From contig JAJTBO010000001.1 in assembly GCA_021286855.1 (NCBI GenBank), positions 124,001 through 188,000 on the forward strand: a DNA stretch of 64,000 bases. Direction: 5' to 3'. The translations under genes were made by a program, and so were the position numbers. Positions 17,970-28,003 of this stretch are shown one piece after another. Position 1 is the first letter of the stretch. The number at the start of each line of letters is the position of its first letter. The notes under the pieces were generated by a model that did not search any database, was not told where the DNA came from, and was given only the letters and a program-made list of their open reading frames with translations. Source of the DNA: Hyphomicrobiales bacterium. GTDB taxonomy: Bacteria; Pseudomonadota; Alphaproteobacteria; Rhizobiales; Ancalomicrobiaceae.

Positions 17970-18466
17970 GCGAAGTGGATCTCCCCGACGTCGTCCGCAT
18001 CCACACCGACGGCGCCTGCTCCGGCAATCCCGGACCGGGCGGCTGGGGCGCGCTCGTCGAATGGCGCGGCCACGTCAAGGAGCTGAAGGGCGGCGAGGCC
18101 GAGACCACCAACAACCGCATGGAGATGATGGCCGCGATCGCCGCGCTGGAAGCGCTGAACCGCCCCTGCACGATCGATCTGTGGACCGATTCGAACTATC
18201 TCAAGGGCGGCATCACCGGCTGGATCCACGGCTGGAAGAAGAACGGCTGGAAGACCGCCGACAAGAAGCCGGTCAAGAACGTCGATCTCTGGCAACGGCT
18301 CGAGGCGGCGCTGGAGCGCCACACGGTCTCTTGGCATTGGGTCAAGGGCCACGCCGGCCACGCCGAGAACGAGCGCGCCGACGCACTCGCCCGCGAAGGG
18401 ATGGCCCCGTTCAAGCCGCCGCGCCCGCCCCGCGCCGGCGACGCCGCCCGGGAGGCCGACGCGTGA
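17966..18466 (+). CDS. rnhA: Ribonuclease HI
   Basis: Cleaves RNA in RNA-DNA hybrids, removing primers and R-loops. The 166-residue protein has the four acidic active-site residues in [32 protein letters not shown] and NERADALA, and the basic handle [15 protein letters not shown]. The tail after residue 150 is a Pro-rich extension. It overlaps thrB (ATGA) and the lipid kinase gene (GTGA) by 4 bp each. Confidence 0.96.
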   Translation: MSEVDLPDVVRIHTDGACSGNPGPGGWGALVEWRGHVKELKGGEAETTNNRMEMMAAIAALEALNRPCTIDLWTDSNYLKGGITGWIHGWKKNGWKTADKKPVKNVDLWQRLEAALERHTVSWHWVKGHAGHAENERADALAREGMAPFKPPRPPRAGDAAREADA

Positions 18467-19383
18467 CCGACCTCGTCTCGCCGCCGCCGCGCGTCGCCAT
18501 CCTCGCCAATCCCTCGGCCGGCCGGCACCATCCCGGCGACCTCGACCGGCTCGCCGCTCGCCTCGCCGACCTCGGCTGCGTCGTCGAGACCGTCGTCGGC
18601 CATTTCCCCGGCGACCTCGCCCGCGCCGCCGCGACCCTCGACGTCGACGTGGTCGCCGTCGCCGGCGGCGACGGCACGCTGAATTCGGTGGTCGGCGCGC
18701 TGGTCGGCCGCGAGGGCGCGCGTCCCCGCCTCGCCGTGATCCCGCAGGGCACCGCCAACGTCATGGTCGCCGAATACGATCTGCCGACCCGGGTCGAGCC
18801 GATCGCCGAGGCGATCCGCGCCGTCCGCACCCGCCCGCTCCATCTCGGCCGCGCCTCCCGCGACGGCGAGCCGCCGCGGCCGTTCTTTCTGGCGACCTCG
18901 GCCGGCTTCGACGCCGAGGTGGTCCACCACGTCGAACGCAAGGTGAAGCGCCGCTTCAAGAAGCTCGCCTTCGTCGTGACCGCGCTGCATCGCGGCCTGC
19001 GTCGTCGTCCGCCGGTCGAGGCGGTGGTGATCGGCCCCGACGGGACCGAGACGCGCCTGCGGCTGGGGCTCGCGATCGTCGCCAAGTCGAGCCGCTACGG
19101 CGGCCCCTTCCGCCTGACCAAGGGGACGGCGATGGACCGGCCCGGCCTGCGCCTCGTCGGCCTGGAGCGGGTCGACGTGCCGGCCCTGCTCGGCGCGGCG
19201 GTCCGCCTCGGGCTCGGCCGGCTGGAAGGCGCGCCGAACGTCGTGTCGCTGCCGGTCGCCCGCGCGAGCCTCGCGACGCTCGGCCGAAACGAAATCGCCG
19301 TCCAAGTGGACGGCGATCCGCATGGGATGACCCCGGTCGTCGTCGAGGCGATGACCGAGGCGCTGGAGGTGGTGGTCGCCTGA
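18463..19383 (+). CDS. Diacylglycerol kinase family lipid kinase
   Basis: Soluble DgkB/YegS-type lipid kinase of 306 residues. The N-terminal catalytic domain shows ILANPSAG and the nucleotide-binding [15 protein letters not shown], then [15 protein letters not shown]. The C-terminal beta-sandwich carries the QVDGDP motif. It probably phosphorylates diacylglycerol or a related lipid at the membrane; the exact substrate is open. The start is GTG at 18463, overlapping the rnhA stop by 4 bp, so it is the last gene of this operon. It ends 8 bp from the convergent peroxiredoxin gene. Confidence 0.85.
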   Translation: MTDLVSPPPRVAILANPSAGRHHPGDLDRLAARLADLGCVVETVVGHFPGDLARAAATLDVDVVAVAGGDGTLNSVVGALVGREGARPRLAVIPQGTANVMVAEYDLPTRVEPIAEAIRAVRTRPLHLGRASRDGEPPRPFFLATSAGFDAEVVHHVERKVKRRFKKLAFVVTALHRGLRRRPPVEAVVIGPDGTETRLRLGLAIVAKSSRYGGPFRLTKGTAMDRPGLRLVGLERVDVPALLGAAVRLGLGRLEGAPNVVSLPVARASLATLGRNEIAVQVDGDPHGMTPVVVEAMTEALEVVVA

Positions 19384-19391
19384 GGCGCGCC

Positions 19392-19877
19392 TCAGAGCTT
19401 CCCCACCATGCAGGCGCCGCCGGTCAGCTCGATCGTGCCGGGCTTTTCCTCGAGCATCAGCTCCTTCACCACGCCGTCCTTGACGACCATCGAATAGCGC
19501 TGGGAGCGCAGGCCGAGGCCGCCGGCGGAGAGGTCGAGGGTCAGGCCGACCGCCTTGGTGAAGTCGGCCGAGCCGTCGGCGAGGAAGAGGATCTTGCCGT
19601 CGGCGTCGTTGGCCTTGCTCCAGGCGTCCATCACGAACGCGTCGTTGACCGCCACGCAGACGATCTGGTCGACGCCCTTGCCGAGGATCGCGTCGTGGTT
19701 GGCGAGATAGCCCGGCAGGTGGGTCTTGGAACAGCCCGGCGTGAAGGCGCCCGGCACCGCGAACAGCGCCACGGTCTTGCCCTTGAACACCTCGTCGGTG
19801 GTCACGGCGACGGGCGCGCCGTCCACCATGGTCTTGAAGGTCACGGCGGGAAGGCGGTCGCCGACGGCGATGGTCAT
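19392..19877 (-). CDS. Peroxiredoxin (Prx5 type)
   Basis: Thiol peroxidase of 161 residues. The peroxidatic cysteine is in VPGAFTPGCSKTHLPGY near residue 48, with the conserved Thr four before it and an Arg in LRSQRYSMV. A second cysteine lies near the C-terminus (GGACMVGKL) and may serve as resolving or glutathionylated residue. Prx5-like proteins reduce hydrogen and alkyl peroxides using glutaredoxin or thioredoxin. The ATG at 19877 has AGGAGAA upstream. It is divergent from nothing nearby and lies 45 bp upstream of the next minus-strand gene's stop. Confidence 0.9.
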   Translation of the reverse strand: MTIAVGDRLPAVTFKTMVDGAPVAVTTDEVFKGKTVALFAVPGAFTPGCSKTHLPGYLANHDAILGKGVDQIVCVAVNDAFVMDAWSKANDADGKILFLADGSADFTKAVGLTLDLSAGGLGLRSQRYSMVVKDGVVKELMLEEKPGTIELTGGACMVGKL

Positions 19878-19922
19878 GGTCGTTCTCCTGGGTAGAGGGG
19901 AGGGCCCCGGTTCGGTCTCGAT

Positions 19923-20756
19923 TTAGGGCGCGTCGGCGCGAGCGTCCAGCGGGACGATCTGCTCGACCGCGCGGTCGTCGGCGATCAGGGTGAAGCGCAG
20001 CGCCAGTTTCGAGAGATCGGCGTCCTTCGGATGGCCGTCGAGATCGAAGGCCCACAGTTCGTTGCCGCCGCGCGCGCCGATCCGCTCCGGCTGCGGCAGC
20101 GCCCACTCCGGCGTCGGCCCCTCGACGAAGACGTCGCGCCGCACCGCCTCGCGCGGCATCGCGACCTCCGCGACGAGACGCGGTCCGACCGGCCCCGTCT
20201 CCCGCGCGATCCGCGCCACGCCCGGCGGGCGGCCCGCCTCCGCCGGCTGCGGCACCTTGGCCCGCGCCGCCGCGATCGCCGCCGCCGCCGCCGGATCCTT
20301 CGCCGCCTGCGGCGCGACCTCGGCCTCGACATGGGCGTCGAACGGCACGCAGATGTCGCGACAGAGCCCGATCATCACCGTCAACGCGATCCGCCCCGGC
20401 TTGCCCGGATCGGCGAGCCGCGCCTCGATCGGCAGGATCACCGAACGGGTGTAGCCGACCGCCGTCAGCCCGGCCTCGTCGAACCGTTCCGGCGCGGGAA
20501 ACCGAACGGCGATCGGCGCGACGCCGGAGGAGCCGCTCGCGTCGATCGACGGCGGAATGCCGGCGTCGCCGGGGGTGCGCCAATAGGTCTTCCACCCCTC
20601 CGGCAGGTCGATCGCCAGACCTGCGTCGATGGTCCCCTCGGCGACGCCGCCGATCACCAGCCGCACGTCCGGGGCGGGGTCGGCGAGAGCGGGGCCGGCG
20701 AGGAGGGGAGCGAGGAGGAGAAGCGCGGATCGGCGGATCATGGGAGCTCGGATCAT
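19923..20756 (-). CDS. Exported DsbD N-terminal-domain-like protein
   Basis: A 277-residue protein with a signal peptide (MIRAPMIRRSALLLLAP, ending near ALA-DPAPD). The mature part resembles the periplasmic N-terminal domain of the thiol-disulfide interchange protein DsbD: it contains LPEGWKTYWRTPGDAGIPP and the cysteine pair GLCRDICVPF near residue 135. The transmembrane and thioredoxin domains of full DsbD are absent. It could pass electrons from another membrane reductase to periplasmic clients, possibly in cytochrome maturation. ATGs at 20756 and 20741 are both possible. It sits between the peroxiredoxin gene and yqgE. Confidence 0.78.
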   Translation of the reverse strand: MIRAPMIRRSALLLLAPLLAGPALADPAPDVRLVIGGVAEGTIDAGLAIDLPEGWKTYWRTPGDAGIPPSIDASGSSGVAPIAVRFPAPERFDEAGLTAVGYTRSVILPIEARLADPGKPGRIALTVMIGLCRDICVPFDAHVEAEVAPQAAKDPAAAAAIAAARAKVPQPAEAGRPPGVARIARETGPVGPRLVAEVAMPREAVRRDVFVEGPTPEWALPQPERIGARGGNELWAFDLDGHPKDADLSKLALRFTLIADDRAVEQIVPLDARADAP

Positions 20757-20932
20757 GGGCGGGATCGACGCACCCTAACCGCTGGCGCGGCCGCCGTCTC
20801 CTCACGAGCGCGCCAGCGCGCCGTGCGGAACGCGTGATCGTTCCTGGGCCCCCCGCCCTTGTTCCGCCGTGTCGCGAGCATTAGCTTCAGGGAAACGGCG
20901 TCGTCGCGCGCCGCATTTCGGGAGTTTGGCCG

Positions 20933-21526
20933 ATGACGGTCGAAGAGACGCGCTTCCTCGGCGGCAAGATCCTGATCGCCATGCCCGGCATGGAGGACGA
21001 ACGGTTCAACCGCAGCCTCGTCTATCTCTGCGCCCACTCCGAGGAAGGAGCGATGGGCGTGATCATCAATCGGCCCTCCGACCATCCGTCGTTCTCGGAC
21101 CTGTTGGTGCAACTCCAGATCATTCCGGAGGCCGAACGCATTCGTCTGCCCGACGACGTCCGCGCCATGCAGGTGCAGACCGGCGGCCCGGTCGAGACGA
21201 CGCGCGGCTTCGTCCTGCATTCCTCCGACTGGCACGTCGACGACGCGACGCTCGCCATCGACGAGAGCTTCTCGCTGACCACCACGCTCGAGGTGCTGAA
21301 GGCGATCGCCGAGGGCCGCGGCCCGAAACAGGCGATGCTGGCGCTCGGCTATGCCGGCTGGTCGGCCGGCCAGCTCGAGAGCGAGATCCAGTGGAACGGC
21401 TGGCTGCATTGCCCGGCCGATCCCGGCCTCGTCTTCGATCGCGATCTCGAGCACAAATACGATCGCGCGCTGAAGTCGCTGGGCATCGACATCGGTCTGC
21501 TCAGCCGCGACGCCGGTCACGGCTGA
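20933..21526 (+). CDS. YqgE/AlgH family protein (UPF0301)
   Basis: A 197-residue cytosolic protein of the widespread YqgE/AlgH family, whose function is not settled. Typical strings are [38 protein letters not shown] and a QVQTGGPVE segment. The ATG at 20933 follows a GGGAG site. It is divergent from the DsbD-N-like gene. The 146-bp gap to thrC contains an imperfect GCGGGAA/TTCCCGC inverted repeat but no clear terminator. Confidence 0.92.
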   Translation: MTVEETRFLGGKILIAMPGMEDERFNRSLVYLCAHSEEGAMGVIINRPSDHPSFSDLLVQLQIIPEAERIRLPDDVRAMQVQTGGPVETTRGFVLHSSDWHVDDATLAIDESFSLTTTLEVLKAIAEGRGPKQAMLALGYAGWSAGQLESEIQWNGWLHCPADPGLVFDRDLEHKYDRALKSLGIDIGLLSRDAGHG

Positions 21527-21672
21527 GCGGGAAAACGCGGCCGATTCGAGCGCTTTCGGCGCTTCGACGGCGTTCCCGCGCTTGCCCGGCGCGATCCTGC
21601 GGCCTAGTGTCCCGCCTCGCCGTGCGACCGTCGCGCGGCTTCGCTTCCGTTTCCGACGAGGATGTCGCTTCC

Positions 21673-23073
21673 GTGCGTTACGTCTCCACCCGCGGCGAGG
21701 CTCCGAGCCTCGGCTTCTCCGACGTCCTGCTCGCCGGTCTCGCTCGCGACGGCGGCCTCTACGTGCCCGAGGCTTGGCCCACCCTGACCGTCGAGGAGAT
21801 CGCCGATCTCGCCGGCAAGTCCTATCCGGAAGTGGCCTTCCGCGTGATCTCGCGCTTCACCGGCGACGATATCGCGCCCGAGGCGCTGCGCGAGATGATC
21901 GACGGCGCCTATGCGGGCTTCCATCATCCCGCCGTGACGCCGCTGACTCAGCTCGCCGCCAACCACTTCCTGCTCGAGCTCTCCCACGGTCCGACGCTCG
22001 CCTTCAAGGACGTGGCGATGCAGTTCCTCGGCCGGGTGATGGACCATGTCCTCTCCGCCCGCAACGAGCGCGCCACCATTGTCGGCGCGACCTCCGGCGA
22101 CACCGGCGGCGCGGCGATCGAGGCCTTCCGCGGCCGCGAGCGGGTCGACGTCTTCATCATGTATCCGCACGGCCGCGTCTCCGACGTGCAGCGCCGTCAG
22201 ATGACCACCGTCGCCGATCCGAACGTCCACGCCATCGCGCTCGAAGGCACCTTCGACGACGCTCAGGGCATCCTGAAGGGGATGTTCAACCACTTCTCCT
22301 TCCGCGACCGGATCCGCCTGACCGGCGTCAATTCGATCAACTGGGCCCGTGTGGTGGCGCAGGTGGTCTATTACTTCTACGCCGCCTGCGCGCTCGGCGC
22401 GCCGCACCGCAAGGTGTCGTTCTGCGTGCCGACCGGCAATTTCGGCGACATCTTCGCCGGCTTCGTCGCCAAGAAGCTCGGCCTGCCGATCGAGAAGCTG
22501 GTGATCGCCACCAACGTCAACGACATCCTGCATCGGACCCTGGAGACCGGCGTCTACGAGCTGCGCGAGGTCGTCGCCTCGCAGTCGCCGTCGATGGACA
22601 TCCAGGTCTCCTCGAACTTCGAGCGTCTGCTCTTCGAGGCGCTCGAGCGCGACGGGTCGGCGGTGTCGGCGATGATGGCCTCGCTCGGCCAGGCGAAGGC
22701 CTTCACGATTCCCGACGGCGCGCTCGCCGCCATCCGCGCCGACTTCGCCTCCGGCCGCGCCGACGAGGCGGAGACCGCGACGACCATCGCCCGCGTCCGC
22801 GCCGAGACCGGCGAGGTGATCGACCCCCACACCGCCGTCGCGGTGAGCGTCGCCGAACGCTTCCTGACCGACGCCGTGCCGATGATCACGCTGTCGACCG
22901 CCCATCCCGCCAAGTTCCCCGACGCCGTCGAGGCCGCGACCGGCGGGCGTCCCGCCCTGCCGGTCTGGCTCGGCGACCTGATGGAGCGCGAGGAGCGCTT
23001 CGACGTCGTGGCGAACGATCTTCTCGCCGTCGAGCGTTTCGTCGAAGAGCGCTCGCGCGCCGTCCACGTCTGA
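21673..23073 (+). CDS. thrC: Threonine synthase
   Basis: PLP enzyme converting O-phosphohomoserine to threonine. The 466-residue length and opening RYVSTRGEAPSLGFSDVLLAG identify the longer threonine synthase class. The PLP lysine is in LAFKDVAMQFLG and the phosphate loop is ATSGDTGGAA. The only suitable start at the homology boundary is GTG at 21673; the ATG 12 bp upstream is out of frame. It is followed after 20 bp by the M16 protease gene, a conserved pair in this order. Confidence 0.95.
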   Translation: MRYVSTRGEAPSLGFSDVLLAGLARDGGLYVPEAWPTLTVEEIADLAGKSYPEVAFRVISRFTGDDIAPEALREMIDGAYAGFHHPAVTPLTQLAANHFLLELSHGPTLAFKDVAMQFLGRVMDHVLSARNERATIVGATSGDTGGAAIEAFRGRERVDVFIMYPHGRVSDVQRRQMTTVADPNVHAIALEGTFDDAQGILKGMFNHFSFRDRIRLTGVNSINWARVVAQVVYYFYAACALGAPHRKVSFCVPTGNFGDIFAGFVAKKLGLPIEKLVIATNVNDILHRTLETGVYELREVVASQSPSMDIQVSSNFERLLFEALERDGSAVSAMMASLGQAKAFTIPDGALAAIRADFASGRADEAETATTIARVRAETGEVIDPHTAVAVSVAERFLTDAVPMITLSTAHPAKFPDAVEAATGGRPALPVWLGDLMEREERFDVVANDLLAVERFVEERSRAVHV

Positions 23074-23093
23074 GCCGGAGGACCGATCGGAGA

Positions 23094-24362
23094 ATGACCG
23101 TCGAGGTGACGACACTGGCGAACGGCATGACCGTCGCCACCGAGAGCATGCCCCATCTCGAGACCGCCACGCTCGGCGTCTGGGTCGGGGCGGGATCGCG
23201 ATCCGAGGCCGCCGCCGAACACGGCATCTCCCATCTGCTCGAGCACATGGCCTTCAAGGGCACGACGACGCGCTCGGCCCGGCGCATCGCCGAGGAGATC
23301 GAGGCGGTCGGCGGCGAGATCAACGCCGCCACCTCGGTCGAGAACACCTGCTACTACGCCCGCATCCTCGCCGACGATCTGCCGCTCTCGGTCGACATCC
23401 TGTCCGACATCCTGACCCGCTCGGTCTTCGACCCCGAGGAGCTGGAGCGCGAGTGCCACGTCGTCCTCCAGGAGATCGGCGCCGCCGACGACGCTCCCGA
23501 AGACCTCGTCTTCGACATGCTGCAGGAGCGCGCCTTCCACGACCAGCCGATCGGCCGTCCGATCCTCGGCACGCCCGAGACCGTCGCCTCGTTCCGGCGG
23601 GAGCATCTGACCGATTATCTCGACCGCCACTATCTCGGCTCGCGCGCCGTCGTCGCCGCCGCCGGGCGTGTCGAACACGACGCGGTGGTCGCCCTGGTCG
23701 AGGAGCGTTTCGCCGAATTCTCGACCGGGACGGCGCCGGAGGAGGCCTTCGCCACCTGGACCGGCGGCGAAGCGCGGGAAATCCGCGATCTCTCCGAGGC
23801 GCAGCTCACCCTCGGCTTCGAGGGGCGGCCCTACGCCTCGCCCGATCATCACGCCGCTCAGATCCTCGCCACCGTGCTCGGCGGCGGCATGTCGAGCCGG
23901 CTGTTCCAGGAGATCCGCGAGAAGCAGGGCCTGTGCTACTCGATCTCCGCCTTTCACTGGGGGTATCGCGAGACCGGCCTGTTCGGCATCCACGCGGCGA
24001 CCGGCGAAGGCGACCTCGATCGGCTGATGGAGGGCGTCGCCGCGGAAGTCGCCCGCACCATCGAGGCGATCGACGAGGCCGAACTCGGCCGCGCCAAGGC
24101 GCAGCTGCGCGCCGGCCTGCTGATGAGCCTGGAGAGCCCGGTCTCGCGCGCATCGCAGATCGCCCGTCAGATGCTGATCTGGGGCCGGCCGCTCACGACG
24201 CGGGAGATCCTGGAAAAGATCGAGGCGGTCGACCGCGAGCAGGTGCTGCGGCTGGCCGGCGAGATCTTCCTCGGCAGCGAGCCGACGCTCGCCATGGTCG
24301 GTCCGGTCGGCGGCGCGATGGGCGCCGAGGCTTTTGTCGAACGATTGGCGCGGCGCGGCTGA
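23094..24362 (+). CDS. M16 family processing peptidase
   Basis: A 422-residue pitrilysin-family zinc protease related to the mitochondrial processing peptidase beta subunit. The inverted zinc motif is HLLEHMAFKGT near residue 45, with the further Glu about 75 residues on (SVENTCYY/DILSD region). The second, non-catalytic half has the GGGMSSRLFQEIREKQGLCYS motif. There is no signal peptide, so it is probably cytoplasmic, unlike the two exported M16 proteins at 59-62 kb. It is co-transcribed with thrC and the acetyltransferase gene. Confidence 0.92.
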   Translation: MTVEVTTLANGMTVATESMPHLETATLGVWVGAGSRSEAAAEHGISHLLEHMAFKGTTTRSARRIAEEIEAVGGEINAATSVENTCYYARILADDLPLSVDILSDILTRSVFDPEELERECHVVLQEIGAADDAPEDLVFDMLQERAFHDQPIGRPILGTPETVASFRREHLTDYLDRHYLGSRAVVAAAGRVEHDAVVALVEERFAEFSTGTAPEEAFATWTGGEAREIRDLSEAQLTLGFEGRPYASPDHHAAQILATVLGGGMSSRLFQEIREKQGLCYSISAFHWGYRETGLFGIHAATGEGDLDRLMEGVAAEVARTIEAIDEAELGRAKAQLRAGLLMSLESPVSRASQIARQMLIWGRPLTTREILEKIEAVDREQVLRLAGEIFLGSEPTLAMVGPVGGAMGAEAFVERLARRG

Positions 24363-24383
24363 GGGGGAGCGAGAGGCGGGCGC

Positions 24384-25049
24384 ATGAGCTTCTTCCGCGC
24401 CGATCCGTCCGAACGCCTGCCGCCGCTCTCCGGCGAACGCGTGCTGCTGCGCGGGCCCGATCGCGACGACCATGCCGCCTGGCGGGCGCTGCGGCTCGCC
24501 TCCCGCGCCTTCCTCGAGCCCTGGGAGCCGATCTGGCCGAGCGACGATCTCGAACCGGCCGCCTATCGTCGGCGTCTGGCGCGCTGGTCGGAGGAGGTCC
24601 GCGACGGCCTCACCTTCCCTTATTTCTTGTTCGATCGGGTCGACGGCCGACTGCTCGGCGGCCTCACCCTGTCGCAGGTGCGCCGCGGCGTCACCCAGAC
24701 CGGCACCATCGGCTATTGGATGGGCGAACCGCACGCCGGACGCGGCCTGATGACCGAAGCGGTCGGCCTGCTCGCCCGTCACGCCTTCGGCGCGCTCGCC
24801 CTGCACCGGCTGGAGGCGGCCTGCCTGCCCGACAACGACCGTTCGATTCGCCTCCTCGAAAAGGTCGGATTCGCCCGCGAGGGTCTCGCCCGCGCCTATC
24901 TCTGCATCGCCGGCCGATGGCGCGACCACGTCCTCTGGGGCCTCATCCGCGACGATCCGCTCTTTCCGGGCGTCGAACGGCCCGCCGGAGACGCGACGAC
25001 GGTGCGAAGCGCCGGCGCGACGCTTGTCGACGAGCGCCGTCGCCGGTAA
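24384..25049 (+). CDS. GNAT acetyltransferase, RimJ/RimL type
   Basis: A 221-residue acetyltransferase of the group that acetylates N-termini of ribosomal proteins. It shows an early LSGERVLLRGP strand, EPWEPIWPSDDLE, the acetyl-CoA loop MGEPHAGRGLMTEAVG and the family signature LEAACLPDNDRSIRLLEKVGFAREG. The real substrate is not proven. It starts 21 bp after the M16 gene and lies in the thrC-mpp-rimJ order common in Hyphomicrobiales. Confidence 0.85.
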   Translation: MSFFRADPSERLPPLSGERVLLRGPDRDDHAAWRALRLASRAFLEPWEPIWPSDDLEPAAYRRRLARWSEEVRDGLTFPYFLFDRVDGRLLGGLTLSQVRRGVTQTGTIGYWMGEPHAGRGLMTEAVGLLARHAFGALALHRLEAACLPDNDRSIRLLEKVGFAREGLARAYLCIAGRWRDHVLWGLIRDDPLFPGVERPAGDATTVRSAGATLVDERRRR

Positions 25050-25102
25050 CACTCGGCGAACGATTCCGCGCGGGAGCGCGAGCGGCAGGGAAGGACGAAT
25101 CC

Positions 25103-27982
25103 TTGAAGGGTCTGCGCGCGATCCTGTTCGTGCTGACGGCGATGACGATGCTCGTCCTCGCGCAAGGCCGCGCCTTCGCCGTGGAGGCGATCGCCGTTCC
25201 CCTCGACGTGCCGGCGCTCGATCTGACCCACGCCGTCGAGCTGCGCGCCGGCGTCGGCGACCGCATCCAGGTCTCGACCGCGCCCGGCGCCGACGGCATC
25301 GTCCGGCGCATCGAGGTGCGCGCCACCCAGTCCGGCGACACCGACTGGGTCGTCTTCGCGCTCCGCAACAATTCCGACGAACAGATCGATCGGCTGATCG
25401 TCGCGCCCTTCTTCCGCCTGTCCGGCTCCGGCGTCTTGTCGCCCGACCTCGGCGCGTCGCGCATCGCCGCGATCTCGACCTCGCAGGGGTTGGCGCCCGA
25501 GCGGCAGGCGAGCCAGGAGGCCGACGTCTTCCTCGTCACCCTCGATCCGCGCTCGGTCGTCACCGTGGTGATGGAGTTGCACTCTTCGCGGCTGCCCAAG
25601 CTCGTGCTGTGGGAGCCCGACGCCTACAAGGACAGCGTCAACGCCTATACGCTCTTCCGCGGCATCATCCTCGGCATCTCCGGCCTCCTGGCGTTGTTCC
25701 TGACCATCCTCTTCGTGGTCAAGGGCTCGGCGATGTTCCCGGCGACGGCCGCCATGGCCTGGGCGGTGCTGGCCTATCTGTGCATCGACTTCGGCTTCTG
25801 GGACAAACTCTTCCGCTTGCAACCGGGCGCCGATCAGGTCTACCGCGCCGGCGCGGAAGTGATGCTCGCCACCACGCTGGTGGTGTTCCTCTACGCCTAT
25901 CTCAACCTCAACCGTTGGCACGTCAGCTATTCCCACATGGTGGCGGCGGCGGTGATGGTGCTGCTCGGCCTCGTCGGCGTCGCGGTGATCGATCCCGGCA
26001 TCGCCGCAGGCGTCGCCCGCATCGCGCTCGGCGGCCTCGCGGTGATCGGCGCCGGCCTCGTCGCCTGGCTCGCCGCGCACGCCTACGATCGCGCGATCAT
26101 GCTGATCCCGACCTGGATCCTGCTGATCGCCTGGTTGATCGCCGCCGGCCTCGCCGTCTCCGGCGGCATCGACAACGACGCCGTCCAGCCGGCGCTGGCC
26201 GCCGGTCTCGTCCTCATCGTCATGCTGATCGGCTTCACCGTGATGCAACACGCCTTCGCCGGCGGCGTCGTCGCGCAAGGGGCGACCGGCGAGACCGAGC
26301 GTCGCGCGCTGGCGCTGGTCGGCTCCGGCGACATGATCTGGGACTGGGACGTCGCCCGCGACCACATCTGGGCGAGCCCGGAGGTCGAGGACCTGCTCGG
26401 CCTGGAGCCCGGCGCGCTCGAAGGCGCCGCCCGCGACTGGCTGGAGATCCTCCACCCCAAGGACCGCGATCCCTTCCGCTCGACCCTCGACGCAGTGGTC
26501 GAACAGCGCCGCGGCCGCGTCTCGGTGACCTTCCGCCTGCGCGCCCGCGACGGTCATTTCCGCTGGTTCAAGCTGCGCGCCCGCCCCGTCATCGGCTCCG
26601 ACGGCGAGGTGGTGCGCTGCGTCGGCACGCTGCTCGACGAGACCGACGGCCACAACGCCGAGGAACGGCTGCTGCACGACGCCGTCCACGACAATCTGAC
26701 CGGCCTGCCCAACCGCGAACTGTTCTTCGACCGCATCGGCTCGGCGATCGTGCGCGCCCGCGCCGAGGGCGTCGGCCGTCCGTCGATCATCATCGTCGAC
26801 ATCGACCGCTTCAAGAACGTCAACGACAGCCTGGGGCTTTCGATCGGCGATTCGATGCTGCTCACCGTCGCCCGGCGTCTCGCCCGTCAGGTCAAGCCGC
26901 AGGACACGCTCGCCCGCATCGACGGCGACCAGTTCGGCGTCGTCGTCATCTCCGAGAGCGAGCCGGAGCGCATCGCCGCCTTCGCCGACGGCATCCGCCG
27001 GGCGCTCAAGGCCCCGATCACGCTGGGCGATCGCGAGGTGTTCCTCACCACCTCGATCGGCGTGGCGATCTGGGATGTCTCCTCGAAGAAGGAGGACGAT
27101 CTCGTCAAGGACGCCGAGATCGCCATGTATCACGCCAAGCGTCTCGGCGGCGACCGCATCGAGGTGTTCCGCCCGAGCCTGCGCCAGCACGCCGTCGACA
27201 TCCTGGCGATCGAGAGCGACCTGCGCCGCGCGCTCGAGCGCGAGGAGATCAAGGTTCTCTTCCAGCCGATCATCAGCCTCGCCGACGAATCGATCGCCGG
27301 CTTCGAGGCGCTGGTGCGCTGGGACCATCCCAAGCGCGGTCGCCTCGGCGCGGGCGAATTCATCTCGATCGCCGAACGCTCCGGCCTGATCATTCCGCTC
27401 GGCCTTCTGGTGCTCGAGCGCGCCGCCCGCCAGCTCGGCGCATGGCAGGAGGAGTTCGGCGCGGATCTCGGCATCTTCGTCTCGGTCAACGTGTCGAGCC
27501 GGCAGATCCTGCGCCACGACCTGATCAACGACGTCAAGGCGGTGATGTCGCGGGTCGAGCTGACGCGCGGCACGCTGAAGATCGAGGTCACCGAGAGCCT
27601 CGTCATGGAGAACCCGGAATACGCCGCCAAGGTGCTGGAACGGATCAAGGAGCTCGGCGCCAGCCTCGCCCTCGACGATTTCGGCACCGGCTATTCCTCG
27701 CTCGCCTACCTGCAGCGCTTCCCCTTCGACAGCATCAAGATCGACCAGTCTTTCGTCCGCGGCGCCTCCAAGGAGGCTCCGGTGCTGTTGCGCTCGATCG
27801 TCTCCCTCGCCCACGATCTCGGCATGGACGTGATCGCGGAAGGCGCCGAGACCCGCGCCGACGTCGAGATGCTGCAGGCGCTCGGCTGCGAGGCGGCGCA
27901 GGGCTTCGTCTGGGGCGAGGCTATGACCGGCGAGGAGGCCCGTCGCCTGCTCGGCCGCTCGATGCGCGCGGCCGCGCAGTAG
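25103..27982 (+). CDS. Membrane PAS-GGDEF-EAL cyclic-di-GMP phosphodiesterase
   Basis: A 959-residue sensor enzyme. Residues 1-26 form a signal peptide. Residues about 27-180 form a periplasmic beta-rich domain, and about 185-400 contain seven or so hydrophobic helices (7TMR-DISM-like arrangement). A PAS domain follows (about 400-530), then a GGDEF domain with degenerate active site IDGDQF, and a complete EAL domain (EALVRWDHP, EVTESLVMEN, DDFGTGYSS, AEGAET). It should therefore degrade cyclic-di-GMP, with the GGDEF part regulatory. TTG at 25103 is the best start: GGAAGGA lies upstream and it gives a clean signal peptide. It converges on the SURF1 gene. Confidence 0.87.
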   Translation: MKGLRAILFVLTAMTMLVLAQGRAFAVEAIAVPLDVPALDLTHAVELRAGVGDRIQVSTAPGADGIVRRIEVRATQSGDTDWVVFALRNNSDEQIDRLIVAPFFRLSGSGVLSPDLGASRIAAISTSQGLAPERQASQEADVFLVTLDPRSVVTVVMELHSSRLPKLVLWEPDAYKDSVNAYTLFRGIILGISGLLALFLTILFVVKGSAMFPATAAMAWAVLAYLCIDFGFWDKLFRLQPGADQVYRAGAEVMLATTLVVFLYAYLNLNRWHVSYSHMVAAAVMVLLGLVGVAVIDPGIAAGVARIALGGLAVIGAGLVAWLAAHAYDRAIMLIPTWILLIAWLIAAGLAVSGGIDNDAVQPALAAGLVLIVMLIGFTVMQHAFAGGVVAQGATGETERRALALVGSGDMIWDWDVARDHIWASPEVEDLLGLEPGALEGAARDWLEILHPKDRDPFRSTLDAVVEQRRGRVSVTFRLRARDGHFRWFKLRARPVIGSDGEVVRCVGTLLDETDGHNAEERLLHDAVHDNLTGLPNRELFFDRIGSAIVRARAEGVGRPSIIIVDIDRFKNVNDSLGLSIGDSMLLTVARRLARQVKPQDTLARIDGDQFGVVVISESEPERIAAFADGIRRALKAPITLGDREVFLTTSIGVAIWDVSSKKEDDLVKDAEIAMYHAKRLGGDRIEVFRPSLRQHAVDILAIESDLRRALEREEIKVLFQPIISLADESIAGFEALVRWDHPKRGRLGAGEFISIAERSGLIIPLGLLVLERAARQLGAWQEEFGADLGIFVSVNVSSRQILRHDLINDVKAVMSRVELTRGTLKIEVTESLVMENPEYAAKVLERIKELGASLALDDFGTGYSSLAYLQRFPFDSIKIDQSFVRGASKEAPVLLRSIVSLAHDLGMDVIAEGAETRADVEMLQALGCEAAQGFVWGEAMTGEEARRLLGRSMRAAAQ

Positions 27983-28003
27983 AGCGGCGGCCGTCGTGCT
28001 CCC

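Noticed and set aside
21527..21672. Terminator or small gene between yqgE and thrC
   Set aside because: The inverted repeat is bulged with a long loop, and no ORF with a ribosome site is visible.
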